A DNA stretch of 64,000 nucleotides from Nakamurella flava (GTDB lineage Bacteria > Actinomycetota > Actinomycetes > Mycobacteriales > Nakamurellaceae): positions 1,364,001-1,428,000 of the forward strand of contig NZ_SZZH01000001.1 in NCBI RefSeq assembly GCF_005298075.1. The letters are read 5' to 3'. The stretch's first letter is position 1. Each line of letters starts with the position of its first letter. Made by a program: the position numbers and the translations under genes. The notes under the pieces are model-generated. The model had not been told where the DNA came from. It worked only from the letters and a program-made list of their open reading frames with translations, and ran no database searches. Shown here in pieces: positions 26,004 through 35,213 of the stretch.

Positions 26004-26521
26004 TCGACCGCCTGCTCCAGTTCGTCGAGTTGACGGGCGTTCGCGGCGATGCGGACGACGCCTGGGCGGCGGGCGACGACAGCGTCGAAGCGGGCTGCGG
26101 TGTCGGTCATGTCACCCGTGAGCCGACCCCAGGGCTCATCCGCGCCGGCGTCCCGCGCGCGGGCCGTGAAGCGTTGCGCAGCGAGCGCGGGATCGATGGT
26201 CAGGACGACCTCGACGAAACCGGCACCGACGGCGTCGGCCACCCCGCGGAGGCGCTCGACGAAGTCCGGCCGGCCGAGAAACTGCGGGACGACGACATCT
26301 CGCCCACTGCCCAGGTGGGTGGCGATGGCGGCGAGGGCGATGTCCCGGGCGGCCGACCCGGCCTCGAAGGAGGCCTCCCGCCAGCCGGCGACCATCGACC
26401 GGATCACGTCGATGTCGAGACAGAGCGGAAGCTGCGAGGCATGTCTGGCACACCATTGCCGGCCCAGCGTCGACTTCCCGCTGGCGGGTAACCCATTGAT
26501 GAGAACGAGGACCGGCGGCAT
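25985..26521 (-). CDS. P-loop NTPase / small kinase of unknown substrate
   Basis: The 178-residue protein starts MPPVLVLINGLPASGKSTLG: a strand and Walker A motif GLPASGKST. It continues with CLDIDVIR, a kinase-like lid region and FVEVVLTIDPALAAQRF. The pattern resembles the AAA_33 family of small kinases (zeta-toxin, shikimate or gluconate kinase-like). No antitoxin-like partner is adjacent, so a toxin role is unlikely. The ATG at 26521 is chosen for the family start; its ribosome site is weak. Confidence 0.8.
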   Translation of the reverse strand: MPPVLVLINGLPASGKSTLGRQWCARHASQLPLCLDIDVIRSMVAGWREASFEAGSAARDIALAAIATHLGSGRDVVVPQFLGRPDFVERLRGVADAVGAGFVEVVLTIDPALAAQRFTARARDAGADEPWGRLTGDMTDTAARFDAVVARRPGVVRIAANARQLDELEQAVDRSRPS

Positions 26522-26668
26522 CGGACCATCATGAGGCGCATCCGGCCGGATCCCGGCGACCCGACCGGGGACACCCGGCCTGCGCGACAGCTTCCCGTCA
26601 GGTCCGTGGTGTAGGACGGTGGCGGGCGGGTTCGAAGCGCGGACGCCGCCCGACCGGGGAGGCTTGAC

Positions 26669-28078
26669 GTGCACACACCTGCGGCGACGGCAACGGTGAT
26701 CGGCGGCGGCATGGCGGGCGTCGCCGCGGCCACCCATCTGGCCAAGCACGGGGTCCGGGTCACGGTCATCGATCGCAACGACTACCTGCAGTTCCAGCCG
26801 CTGCTCTACCAGGTGGCGACCTCGCAGCTACCGGCCGAGGACGTCGCCCGGCCTTTGCAGACCCTCTTCGCCGACTCCCCCACCGTCACCGTCGTTCAGG
26901 CCGAGGTGACCGGCGCCGACCTGCAGCGGCGCGTGGTCCACACCTCGCAGGGCGACATCGGCCCGGCCGACCATCTCGTGGTGGCCGCCGGGTCGACGGC
27001 CAACTTCTTCGGCACCCCGGGCGCGGCCGAGCATTCCTTTCCGCTCTATTCGGTGGTCGACGCGGAGCGGCTGCGCCGGCAACTCTCCGGTGAGCTGCGC
27101 CGGGTGTGCCTGCCGGCCGGGGCCGAGCAGACCGCCGCTTCCCGATCGGCGGACGAGGCCGCCGCGGCCGATCCCGCGGACCGACCGGTGGCCAGTCAGG
27201 ACCAGACGACCGTGGTGATCGTCGGGGGCGGCCCCACCGGGGTCGAGACGGCCGGTGCCGTCGGCGAGCTCGTCGATGCGCTGGTCCGTGAGGGGCGGCT
27301 GGCCGGGTCCGCAAAGGTGCAGCTGGTCGACCACGGACACGCGCTGCTCAAACCGTTCACGCAGGAGTCGCAGCAGTACGCCCTGGCGAAGCTGCAGAAG
27401 ATCGGCGTGGACGTCGAGTTCGGTCTGGCGGTCACCGGCGTGCAGGCCGACGGGGTCACGCTGTCCGACGGTTCCACCCGGCCCGCGCACACGGTGGTGT
27501 GGGGTGGTGGCGTCTCGGCCCCTCCGGTGGTCGCGAACCTCGGCGCCCCGACCGGGCACGGCGGCCGGATCGATGTCGCCGCGGATCTGTCGGTCCCCGG
27601 GTTCCCCGGGGTATGGGCCATCGGCGATGTGGCGAACATCCCGGACACCCACGACCAGGAGCGCGCCGCCGGGGCCGACTCCCCGCCCGGGCATCCACCG
27701 ACGCTGCCGCAGCTCGGGTCGGTCGCCGTCCAGTCCGGCGAGGCCGTCGCCCACAACATCCGGGCCGTACTGAAGGGCAAGGGCACCGAACCGTTCGCTT
27801 ACCGGGACAAGGGCATCATGGCCATGATCGGCCGCAACGCCGCCGTCGCCGAGGTGGGCCGGCACCGGCACGAGATCCACGGTCCCGTCGCGTTCATCGC
27901 GTGGCTCGGCCTGCACGCCATGCTGCTGTCCGGGGTGCACAGCCGGGTCGATGCGTTCCTGCAGTGGGCCAACGGCTACGTCCACAAGGACCGGGCCGCC
28001 CGACTCGAACTCGACGGCCAGCCGGACCGGATCGCCTGGGACGACGACTCGGCCGACCGACCGACCATCGACGCCTGA
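26669..28078 (+). CDS. ndh: Type II NADH dehydrogenase
   Basis: The 469-residue flavoprotein has two dinucleotide folds: FAD site VIGGGMAGVAAA at the N-terminus and NADH site IVGGGPTGVETAG near 200. The second FAD motif is FPGVWAIGDVANI. A C-terminal hydrophobic/amphipathic stretch (FIAWLGLHAMLLSGV) serves as membrane anchor. It passes electrons from NADH to quinone without proton pumping. Translation starts at GTG 26669 after GAGG. An Ala/Asp-rich insert (about 150-180) before the NADH fold is a small local extension. Confidence 0.93.
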   Translation: MHTPAATATVIGGGMAGVAAATHLAKHGVRVTVIDRNDYLQFQPLLYQVATSQLPAEDVARPLQTLFADSPTVTVVQAEVTGADLQRRVVHTSQGDIGPADHLVVAAGSTANFFGTPGAAEHSFPLYSVVDAERLRRQLSGELRRVCLPAGAEQTAASRSADEAAAADPADRPVASQDQTTVVIVGGGPTGVETAGAVGELVDALVREGRLAGSAKVQLVDHGHALLKPFTQESQQYALAKLQKIGVDVEFGLAVTGVQADGVTLSDGSTRPAHTVVWGGGVSAPPVVANLGAPTGHGGRIDVAADLSVPGFPGVWAIGDVANIPDTHDQERAAGADSPPGHPPTLPQLGSVAVQSGEAVAHNIRAVLKGKGTEPFAYRDKGIMAMIGRNAAVAEVGRHRHEIHGPVAFIAWLGLHAMLLSGVHSRVDAFLQWANGYVHKDRAARLELDGQPDRIAWDDDSADRPTIDA

Positions 28079-28412
28079 TTCCGCGGTCTCGGCGATCGAG
28101 AATGTTCGCGCTCGCCGGGCGGGAGGGCCTTTCGGTCCGCCGGGTGTGCGCGTGACGGACCTCGCAGCCGGACCCGGCCGGTGCCAGCGGGCGTCAGTCG
28201 TTCGGCTGCCGGGCTCGCGCCGGGGATGTCGGGCGGAGCATGCCGCTGGGCCCGCCGGACGAACGCGTGGTGATGGAGCGTTGCTGTGCTCTGCCAAAAG
28301 GATGTGGCACTGACGCCGGGCGGACGATGACTCGATCCGCTGGGCATCTCTGCTCGAACCTGCGCGACGATCCACGATCCGCGCCCGGCCGTCCTCCTCG
28401 CTCATTGCCTGC

Positions 28413-28441
28413 GAGAACTACTGTGAGATAACAGTTCTCAC
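28413..28441. promoter_or_regulatory. Nested operator-like dyads upstream of lacI-type gene
   Basis: GAGAACT (28413-28419) pairs with AGTTCTC (28433-28439). Within and across it, ACTGT (28420-28424) pairs with ACAGT (28431-28435) and GTGAGA (28423-28428) with TCTCAC (28436-28441). Such interleaved inverted repeats in an AT-richer stretch suggest a protein-binding site or an RNA structure. The binding factor is unknown. Confidence 0.45.
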
Positions 28442-28561
28442 CAGCCTCGACAGCGCAGCAGGACAGTGGGTCGCTGATCGCGCGACTGGGCCGACGGAGT
28501 GAGCGCAACATCCATGCTTGACAGCAACGGGTGTCTGCCCGATTCTTCTCTCGTCCGACTA

Positions 28562-28569
28562 AAACGTTT
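28562..28569. promoter_or_regulatory. LacI-type operator core AAACGTTT
   Basis: AAACGTTT has the central CG and A/T flanks of LacI/GalR operators. It lies 24 bp before the start of the LacI-type gene at 28593, so it suits autoregulation. The flanking bases extend the symmetry only slightly. Confidence 0.5.
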
Positions 28570-28592
28570 GGGCAACTCGACGAGGAGGTGTG

Positions 28593-29624
28593 ATGGCGAA
28601 GACGACGCTGCGTGACGTGGCCGAGCGATCGGGTTTCTCCATCACCACCGTCTCCCAGGTCCTCAACGACGTGCCGGGCAAGCGGATCCCCGACTCGACG
28701 CGCGACCGGGTGCGGGCCGCGGCCGACGCGCTCGCTTACTCCCCCAACCGGCTGGCCCAGGGCCTGCGGCTGCAGCGTTCCAACACCCTCGGGTTCATCA
28801 GCGACCAGATCGGGACCTCGCCTCATGCGGGGCAGACCATCCTGGGCGCGCAGGACGCGGCGGCCGAGCACGGCTACCTGCTGATGCTCATGAACTCCGG
28901 TAACGATCCGGAACTGGAGGACCGGGAGATCCGGGCGCTGCGCGACCGTCAGGTCGACGGCATCGTGTACGCGGCCGAGTACCACCGCGTGCTCACTCCC
29001 CCGGCGTCGCTGAAGACCGTCCCCGCCGTGCTGCTGGACGCCCGGGCCGACAACGGCGGGTTCTCCTCGGTCGTCCCCGACGAGGCCGGGGGCGCGATGA
29101 CCGCGGTCAAGGAGTTGGCCGACCACGGTCACCGCCGGATCGGCTTCATCAACAACGTCGACGACATCCCAGCCGCAGTCATGCGTCTCGAGGGGTACAA
29201 GAAGGGCCTGAAGGCGGCCCGCCGGCCGTACCAGAAGGCTCTGGTGGTCAGCGACCAGTCCGAGTCCCAGGGCGGATACCGCGGCGCGAGCACGCTGCTG
29301 GACCTGCCGGCCGCCACCCGTCCGACTGCCCTGTTCTGTTTCAACGACCGCATGGCGATGGGTGCCTACCAGGCCGCCGCCGAACGCGGTCTCCGGATCC
29401 CTGAGGACCTGTCCATCGTCGGCTTCGACAACCAGGAACTCATCGCGGCCAGCCTCCGCCCAGGGCTGACCACCGTTGCGCTGCCCCACTACAAGATGGG
29501 GCGCTGGGCCGTGACCACCCTGCTCCGCAGCATCGACGCCGATGGAAAGGAGTCCCTCCGCGCGGAAGCTCTGCCCTGCCCACTGGTGCGCCGTGCATCG
29601 GTGGGCCCGCCGCCCCGGTCGTGA
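28593..29624 (+). CDS. LacI-family sugar-responsive repressor
   Basis: The 343-residue protein has the LacI helix-turn-helix at residues 1-50 (TTLRDVAERSGFSITTVSQVLN, cited as LRDVAERSGFSITTVSQVLN) and a periplasmic-binding-like effector domain (about 62-335, with VVPDEAGGAMTAVKELADHGH cited as AGGAMTAVKELADHGHRRI, and FCFNDRMAMGAY). GGAGGT lies just before the ATG at 28593. It is followed after 117 bp by a sugar ABC operon, which it most likely represses until a sugar ligand binds. Confidence 0.93.
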   Translation: MAKTTLRDVAERSGFSITTVSQVLNDVPGKRIPDSTRDRVRAAADALAYSPNRLAQGLRLQRSNTLGFISDQIGTSPHAGQTILGAQDAAAEHGYLLMLMNSGNDPELEDREIRALRDRQVDGIVYAAEYHRVLTPPASLKTVPAVLLDARADNGGFSSVVPDEAGGAMTAVKELADHGHRRIGFINNVDDIPAAVMRLEGYKKGLKAARRPYQKALVVSDQSESQGGYRGASTLLDLPAATRPTALFCFNDRMAMGAYQAAAERGLRIPEDLSIVGFDNQELIAASLRPGLTTVALPHYKMGRWAVTTLLRSIDADGKESLRAEALPCPLVRRASVGPPPRS

Positions 29625-29741
29625 CCCGGGACGGCGAGCGACACCCACCCCGAATCCGCCCGTTCCCGCGGGCGAACCGACAGTCCGGCCTGACCGGACG
29701 ACTCCGGCCTGCCCGGACAACAGTGAGTTGGAGAACACCCA

Positions 29742-31052
29742 GTGGTACCCACACCTCTGAAGCGCCTCGCGGCCGTGAGTCTAGCGGCGGCGATGGCTCT
29801 TTCCCTGGCCGCTTGCGGCAAGGGCGGCAGCTCGAACACCGCGGCCACGACCGATGCCAACGGTACGACCACCCTCAAGATGTGGACGCACAACGCGGGC
29901 AACGACAAGGAACTCGCCGCGATCACCCAGGTGGTGAACGACTACAACGGCAGCCAGAGCAAGTACAAGGTCGAGATCCAGGCCTTCCCGCAGGACTCGT
30001 ACAACACGTCGGTCACCGCGGCCGCCGCGTCCAAGAGCCTGCCCTGCATCCTCGACGTCGACGGACCGAACGTGCCGAACTGGGCGTGGGCCGGGTATCT
30101 CGCGCCGCTGGACGGCATGGACGACCAGATCTCGAAGTTCCTGCCCAGCGTCGTCGGGAAGTACAACGACAAGAACTACGCGGTCGGCTACTACGACGTC
30201 GCCCTCGTCATGGAGGCCCGCAAGTCGGCGCTCGAGGCCAGCGGTATCCGCATCCCGACCATCGACTCGTCCTGGACCAAGGACGAGTTCGCCGCCGCCC
30301 TGGCCGCCATCAAGGCCACGGGCAAGTGGGAGAACACCCTCGACATGCAGACCGGCAACACCGGTGAGTGGTGGCCGTACGCGTACTCGCCGTTCCTGCA
30401 GAGCTTCGGCGGCGACCTGATCAACCGGGACGACTACAAGTCGGCCGACGGGGTCCTCAACGGCGCGGCCGCGGTCGAGTGGGCCAACTGGTTCCGCAGC
30501 CTGACCTCCGACGGCTACATGCCGCTCAAGTCCGGCGCCGATCCCGGCCAGGACTTCCTCAACGGCAAGACCGCGATCCTCTACAACGGCTCGTGGGGTG
30601 CCGAGGCGGCCAAGGCCTCGTCCATCGCCGACGACATCCTCTTCCTCCCGTCGGTCGACCTGGGCAACGGTCCGAAGATCGGCGGCGGGTCCTGGCAGTG
30701 GGCGGTCGGTTCCGGTTGCTCGGCCCCCGAGGGCGCTCTGGACTACATGAAGTTCGCGATGCAGGACAAGTACGTGGCCTCGGTGTCCGAGGCGTCCGGC
30801 ACCATCCCGGCCACCGACGGTGGAGCCGCCCTGGTCAAGGGCTACGAGACCGGTGGCGAGTACGACATCTTCCGCCAGTACTCCAAGAAGTTCGCCGAGG
30901 TCCGGCCGGTCACCCCCGGCTACCCGTTCATCGCGACGACCTTCACCAAGACCGCGCAGGACATCCTCAACGGCGCCGATCCGCAGGCCACCCTGGACCA
31001 GGCGGTCAAGGACATCGACGCGAACCAGCAGTCCAACAACAACTTCCAGTAA
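29742..31052 (+). CDS. Extracellular sugar-binding lipoprotein of ABC importer
   Basis: The 436-residue protein starts (GTG 29742) with a lipoprotein signal: KRL, a hydrophobic core and lipobox SLAAC with Cys25. The mature part follows the type-1 sugar-binding fold: TLKMWTHNAGNDKELAAI at the N-terminus, FLNGKTAILYNGSWGA and SGTIPATDGG in the C-terminal half. It captures a carbohydrate outside the membrane for the permeases at 31178 and 32137. The GH32/GH68-like gene in the same operon hints at a fructose-containing sugar; this is inference. Confidence 0.93.
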   Translation: MVPTPLKRLAAVSLAAAMALSLAACGKGGSSNTAATTDANGTTTLKMWTHNAGNDKELAAITQVVNDYNGSQSKYKVEIQAFPQDSYNTSVTAAAASKSLPCILDVDGPNVPNWAWAGYLAPLDGMDDQISKFLPSVVGKYNDKNYAVGYYDVALVMEARKSALEASGIRIPTIDSSWTKDEFAAALAAIKATGKWENTLDMQTGNTGEWWPYAYSPFLQSFGGDLINRDDYKSADGVLNGAAAVEWANWFRSLTSDGYMPLKSGADPGQDFLNGKTAILYNGSWGAEAAKASSIADDILFLPSVDLGNGPKIGGGSWQWAVGSGCSAPEGALDYMKFAMQDKYVASVSEASGTIPATDGGAALVKGYETGGEYDIFRQYSKKFAEVRPVTPGYPFIATTFTKTAQDILNGADPQATLDQAVKDIDANQQSNNNFQ

Positions 31053-31177
31053 ACCCGGGACTGCTCCCGCCGTCCGTCCGTGAGATCGGGCGGGTGATCG
31101 CCACCGACGCACGCCTTGCCGTGTGGTCGTGCACACCGGTCGCCCGCCCGGCCTTCGGCAACCCCAAAGGGAAGGCA

Positions 31178-32140
31178 ATGACGCAAACACTGGGGGCAGC
31201 CCACCCCACTCCACCCACCGTCGGGCAGATCGAGAAACTCAGCTTCAAGCAGCGCCGCTACACCAAAGCCAAGCAGTCCCAGCGACTCGCCGCGGCCTGG
31301 ATGGTGACGCCCGCGGTCGCCCTGCTGCTCGTCTTCGTCATCATCCCGATCGTGCTGACGTTCGCCCTGGCGTTCACCAACGCCAAGCTGATCTCCCCGA
31401 CCGGCCCGCAGTTCGTCGGCATCGACAACTTCTCCCGCCTGTTCGGCGATCCGGTGTTCTGGAAGTCGCTGCGGAACACGCTGATCTTCACCATCTTCGT
31501 CGTCCCGCTGCAGGCGGGTCTGGCTCTGGTGCTGGCCCTGCTGATCAACGTCAGGATCCGCGGCGTCAACTTCTTCCGCACCGTCTACTTCCTGCCGGTG
31601 GTCACCTCGATGGTGGTCATCTCGCTGCTGTGGAAGTTCATGTACCAGCCGAACGGGCTGATCAACGGATTCCTGGCCGTCTTCGGCATCGACGGACCGG
31701 ACTGGCTCGGCAATCCCAACACCGCACTCGTGGCCGTCCTGATCATGTCGATCTGGCAGGCCGTCGGCTTCCACATGGTCATCTGGCTGTCCGGCCTGCA
31801 GACCATCCCGCAGGACATGTACGAGGCCGGCGCCATCGACGGGGCCAGCAACTGGCAGCGTTTCCGCTACCTCACCTGGCCGGCGCTGCGGCAGACCCGG
31901 ACCTTCATCCTCATCACCATCACCATCCAGGCGTTCGCGCTGTTCACCCAGATCCAGGTGATGACGCAGGGCGGCCCGCTGGATTCGACCTCCACGATCG
32001 TCTATCAGGCCGTGCGGACCGGGTTCTCCCTGCAGCAGACCGGCTACGCCTCGGCGCTGTCGCTGGTCTTCTTCGTGCTCGTACTGGTCGTCTCGCTCGC
32101 GCAGCGGTACCTGACCCGTGACAAGGACGTGAAGAAATGA
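31178..32140 (+). CDS. Sugar ABC transporter permease 1 (UgpA/MalF type)
   Basis: The 320-residue protein has six membrane segments and the ABC-permease EAA loop (EAGAIDGASNWQRFRYLTWP) near 225-245. A polar N-terminal tail precedes helix 1. AAGGGAAGG precedes the ATG at 31178. Its stop overlaps the start of the second permease (ATGA). It lies 125 bp after the binding protein. The partner ATPase is not encoded here. Confidence 0.95.
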   Translation: MTQTLGAAHPTPPTVGQIEKLSFKQRRYTKAKQSQRLAAAWMVTPAVALLLVFVIIPIVLTFALAFTNAKLISPTGPQFVGIDNFSRLFGDPVFWKSLRNTLIFTIFVVPLQAGLALVLALLINVRIRGVNFFRTVYFLPVVTSMVVISLLWKFMYQPNGLINGFLAVFGIDGPDWLGNPNTALVAVLIMSIWQAVGFHMVIWLSGLQTIPQDMYEAGAIDGASNWQRFRYLTWPALRQTRTFILITITIQAFALFTQIQVMTQGGPLDSTSTIVYQAVRTGFSLQQTGYASALSLVFFVLVLVVSLAQRYLTRDKDVKK

Positions 32141-33051
32141 GCGACACCCTGGCCCACGTCGCCGAAGCCGATCCCGTTCCCGTCGGCGAACCCGGCCCCG
32201 AGCGTTCGGCCGGCCGGACGGTGCTCCGCTACGCGGTCCGCCTGCTGCTGGTGCTGGTCTTCGCGCTCCCGCTGCTGTTCATGCTGGTGTCTTCGTTCAA
32301 GCCGGACACCCAGATCTTCGGTGACCTCGACTCGATCGACGCGTTCCTGCCGGTCGGCGACGTCTCGCTGGACAACTACTCGGCGGTCTTCGACCGGGTG
32401 CCGTTCTGGCAGTTCATGATGAACTCGGTCCTGATCACCGTGCTGACCGTGGTGCTCGGCCTCATCGTCAACAGCATGGCCGCGTTCGCGTTGGCCCGCC
32501 TGAAGTTTCGCGGCCAGGGCATTCTGCTCGGCGTCATCCTGGCCACCCTGATCGTGCCGTTCGAGACGCTGGCCCTGCCGCTGCTGTGGTGGGTCAACCA
32601 CCTGCCGTACTACGACGGCAGCATCGGCTGGCTCGACACCTACGAGGTGCAGATCATCCCGTTCGTCGCCAACGCGTTCTCGATCTACCTCTTCTACACC
32701 TACTTCGACTCCATCCCGCGCGAGCTGGACGAGGCGGCCAAGGTCGACGGGGCCAGCTGGTTCACGATCTACCGCAGGATCGTCATGCCGCTCTCCGGGC
32801 CGGCCATCGCCACCGTGTCGATCCTGACCTTCCTGCCGGCCTGGAACCAGTACCTGTGGCCGTTGATGGCCGTGCAGTCCGAGAGTCTGCGCCCGGTGCT
32901 GGTCGGCATCGACTACTTCTCGCAGCTGACCACCAACTGGGGCCAGATCATGGCCTACGCCTCGATGATCACCGTCCCGGTGCTGGTCATGTTCATCGCC
33001 TTCCAACGGGCGTTCATCAACTCCATCGCCACCTCCGGCGTGAAGGGATAA
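32137..33051 (+). CDS. Sugar ABC transporter permease 2 (UgpE/MalG type)
   Basis: The 304-residue protein has six membrane helices and the EAA loop (DEAAKVDGASWFTIYRRIVMP) near 205-225. It starts in the ATGA overlap with permease 1, showing tight coupling, and the next gene starts 2 bases after its stop. With permease 1 it forms the membrane channel of the importer; the ATPase is probably a shared MsiK-type protein encoded elsewhere. Confidence 0.95.
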   Translation: MSDTLAHVAEADPVPVGEPGPERSAGRTVLRYAVRLLLVLVFALPLLFMLVSSFKPDTQIFGDLDSIDAFLPVGDVSLDNYSAVFDRVPFWQFMMNSVLITVLTVVLGLIVNSMAAFALARLKFRGQGILLGVILATLIVPFETLALPLLWWVNHLPYYDGSIGWLDTYEVQIIPFVANAFSIYLFYTYFDSIPRELDEAAKVDGASWFTIYRRIVMPLSGPAIATVSILTFLPAWNQYLWPLMAVQSESLRPVLVGIDYFSQLTTNWGQIMAYASMITVPVLVMFIAFQRAFINSIATSGVKG

Positions 33052-33053
33052 CC

Positions 33054-34034
33054 GTGCTCCGTCTACCCGACTCGTGGGTCTGGGACTTCTGGATCGTGGA
33101 GGACGAGGGCACGTATCACGCCTTCTTCCTCTACGCCTCGCGTGCCCTGCACCACCCCGACCTGCGGCACCGCCGGGCCGCCGTCGGTCACGCCATCTCC
33201 ACCGATCTGGTCAGCTGGGAACGGGTGAAGGACGCCCTGGTCCACGGCAGCCCGCCCAGTTTCGACCAGACCGCCACCTGGACCGGCTCGGTCGTGCGTG
33301 GCGACGACGGCCGGTGGTACATGTTCTACACCGGGTCGACCCTGGCCGACGAGGGTCAGCTGGTGCAGCAGATCGGGCTGGCAACCTCGGACGACCTGTT
33401 CACCTGGGTCAAGCACGACCGGAACCCGGTGGTCAGCGCCGATCCCCGCTGGTACGCCCCGATGGGCGGGCCTGCGCCCTGGCAGGACGAGCACTGGCGC
33501 GACCCGTGGGTGATGGCCGACCCGGACGGCGACGGCTGGCACATGCTCATCACCGCGCGCAGCAACGACGGTCCGTTGGACGAGCGCGGGGTCATCGGCC
33601 ACGCCCGGTCGAAGGACCTGCTGGAGTGGACCGTGCAGCCGCCGCTCACCGCGCCCGGTGCCGGCTTCGGCCAGCTCGAGGTGCCGCAGGTCGAGAACGT
33701 CGACGGGCGCTGGGTTCTCGTCTTCAACTGCCTCGGGAACGAGTTCTCCCGCAGCCGGGCCTCGGCCGGAAGCACCGGCGGGGTCTTCGCCGCCCGCGCC
33801 GAGTCCGCGCTCGGCCCCTACGACATCGCCGGGGCCACTGCGCTGACCGACGAGTCGCTGTACGTCGGCAAGCTCGTCCGTGACCCGTCCGGACGGTGGG
33901 TGTTCCTGGCCTTCGTCAACCGCGACGCGAACGGCGATTTCGACGGCGTCATCAACGACCCCGCCCCGGTCCGCTGGGACGGCGACACTCTTGTCGTCGA
34001 CCACGCCGATCGGCAGGCGGCGCTGGCGAACTGA
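33054..34034 (+). CDS. GH32/GH68-like five-bladed beta-propeller glycosidase
   Basis: The 326-residue protein starts at GTG 33054, 2 bases after the permease stop. It has blade-like repeats (GRWYMFYTGS, GWHMLITARS, GRWVLVFNCL, GRWVFLAFVN) and the motifs HWRDPWV (RDP) and QLEVPQVE (E-[CV]-P-like), which match the transition-state and acid/base motifs of GH32/GH68 enzymes. The N-terminal VWDFW replaces the classic WMNDPNG, so the nucleophile would be this Asp. There is no signal peptide, so it acts on imported sugar inside the cell. A fructofuranosidase is plausible; GH43-like activity is possible. Confidence 0.8.
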   Translation: MLRLPDSWVWDFWIVEDEGTYHAFFLYASRALHHPDLRHRRAAVGHAISTDLVSWERVKDALVHGSPPSFDQTATWTGSVVRGDDGRWYMFYTGSTLADEGQLVQQIGLATSDDLFTWVKHDRNPVVSADPRWYAPMGGPAPWQDEHWRDPWVMADPDGDGWHMLITARSNDGPLDERGVIGHARSKDLLEWTVQPPLTAPGAGFGQLEVPQVENVDGRWVLVFNCLGNEFSRSRASAGSTGGVFAARAESALGPYDIAGATALTDESLYVGKLVRDPSGRWVFLAFVNRDANGDFDGVINDPAPVRWDGDTLVVDHADRQAALAN

Positions 34035-34210
34035 TCAGTCCGGTCACCAGCTCGGCACCGCCGCGGCGGCGCCGCCGGTCGGTCGACCGGTGGCGCCGCT
34101 GCTCCGTCGGCGACCGCCCGCTCGTCAGGTACTCCGGACGGTGGTCTCTTTGGTTTGATCTGCCCGCCCGACGACCGCTCGAGGTGCACGGCAGATGCCA
34201 CTCTCACGGC

Positions 34211-35164
34211 ATGTGCACCCGCATCCTGTGGAACGACAACGGCGTGGCCACGGTCGTCGCCCGCACCATGGACTGGTCCTTCAGTGACGAGCCCAGCCTG
34301 TGGGTGCTCCCGGCGGGCCTGCGGCACGAACCGGCCGGGGCGCCGACCGACCTGGCCTGGACGTCGACCTACGCCAGCGCCGTGCTGACCATGTGGAACG
34401 CGGGCACCTGTGACGGGGTGAACTCCGCAGGCCTGTCGGCCCACGCCCTGTATCTGGATGACGTCGACTGGGGCGAACCCGACGACCGGTCGTCCATCCC
34501 CAATCTGTACTGGGTGCAGTACCTGCTCGACACCTACGCCACGGTGGCCGAGGTCGTCGCGCACGTCGACGAACTGCGGCCGTACTCGATCCCGTTCCGC
34601 GGTCTGGAACTGGGCTGTCACATCGCGGTCGAGGACGCGTCCGGTGATTCGGCCATCCTCGAGCCCGACGCGGACGGCACCCGGGCCCGGGTGGTGGTGC
34701 ACCACGGCCGCGAGCACACGGTGATGGCCAACTCGCCGCTCTACGACGAGCAGCTGGCCAACCGGGCCCACTACCGGCCGTTCGGTGGTCCGCTCGCTCC
34801 GCCCGGCGACATCAGCTCCCTGGATCGCTTCGTGCGGGCCAGCTACTACCACCACTACCTGCCCACGCCGGCCTCGGCCGACCATGCCCTGGCCGGGATC
34901 GCCCAGGTCGCCGACACGGTCACCGTCCCGGCGGGCGCGCCGTACACGGACGGGATCTACCCGACCTGGTGGCGGTCCGCGGTGGACCTGACCAACGGCA
35001 CGTACTACTTCTGGGGCACGGCGTCGCCGGCGGCCATCTGGCTGGAACTGGAACCGGTGTTCGCGTCCGCGGCAGCGGCGGGGGTGCGCCGATTGGACCC
35101 GCAGCAGCCCAACCTGGTGGGCGAGGTCACCGACGCGCTGGAACCGGCCACCCTGCCGTTCTGA
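34211..35164 (+). CDS. Linear amide C-N hydrolase (choloylglycine hydrolase family)
   Basis: The 317-residue protein begins Met-Cys2, and the mature enzyme would use Cys2 as N-terminal nucleophile after Met removal. Arg18 and Asp21 (ARTMDWS) match the positions of bile salt hydrolase and penicillin V acylase. Further family motifs are NAGTCDGVNSAGLSAHALY (cited as GVNSAGLSAHALYL) and MANSPLYDEQ. It would hydrolyse a linear amide such as an N-acyl homoserine lactone, penicillin V or bile-salt-like molecule; the substrate is open. No signal peptide is seen. The gene stands alone. Confidence 0.92.
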   Translation: MCTRILWNDNGVATVVARTMDWSFSDEPSLWVLPAGLRHEPAGAPTDLAWTSTYASAVLTMWNAGTCDGVNSAGLSAHALYLDDVDWGEPDDRSSIPNLYWVQYLLDTYATVAEVVAHVDELRPYSIPFRGLELGCHIAVEDASGDSAILEPDADGTRARVVVHHGREHTVMANSPLYDEQLANRAHYRPFGGPLAPPGDISSLDRFVRASYYHHYLPTPASADHALAGIAQVADTVTVPAGAPYTDGIYPTWWRSAVDLTNGTYYFWGTASPAAIWLELEPVFASAAAAGVRRLDPQQPNLVGEVTDALEPATLPF

Positions 35165-35176
35165 GCTCCCAGGCCC

Positions 35177-35205
35177 ACCGGACCGGCCGAGTCGGCCGGT
35201 CCGGT
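35177..35205. terminator. Bidirectional hairpin terminator
   Basis: ACCGGACCGGCCGA (35177-35190) and TCGGCCGGTCCGGT (35192-35205) are perfect 14-bp arms around a single base, 12 bp after the amide hydrolase stop and 8 bp from the convergent aldo/keto reductase stop. The position between two 3' ends supports a terminator for both. Confidence 0.75.
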
Positions 35206-35213
35206 TCTGCGCG

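Larger units (their letters stand above)
28079..28592. other. 514-bp intergenic region, no convincing gene
   Basis: Between ndh and the LacI gene I see no frame with good codon use and a ribosome site. The part around 28400-28570 is clearly lower in GC than its surroundings. It contains the nested dyad at 28413-28441, an AAACGTTT site at 28562 and a GGGCCTTTCGGTCC dyad near 28124-28137. That dyad could be the ndh terminator or an eighth DevR-like box. Confidence 0.5.

Noticed and set aside
25985-26521. The P-loop kinase as a zeta-type toxin
   Set aside because: No small antitoxin-like gene is adjacent and the gene stands alone; a general small-molecule kinase is a simpler call.
28240-28431. 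Small plus-strand frame in the intergenic region before the LacI gene
   Set aside because: No ribosome site and unlikely codon use; it crosses the nested operator dyads.
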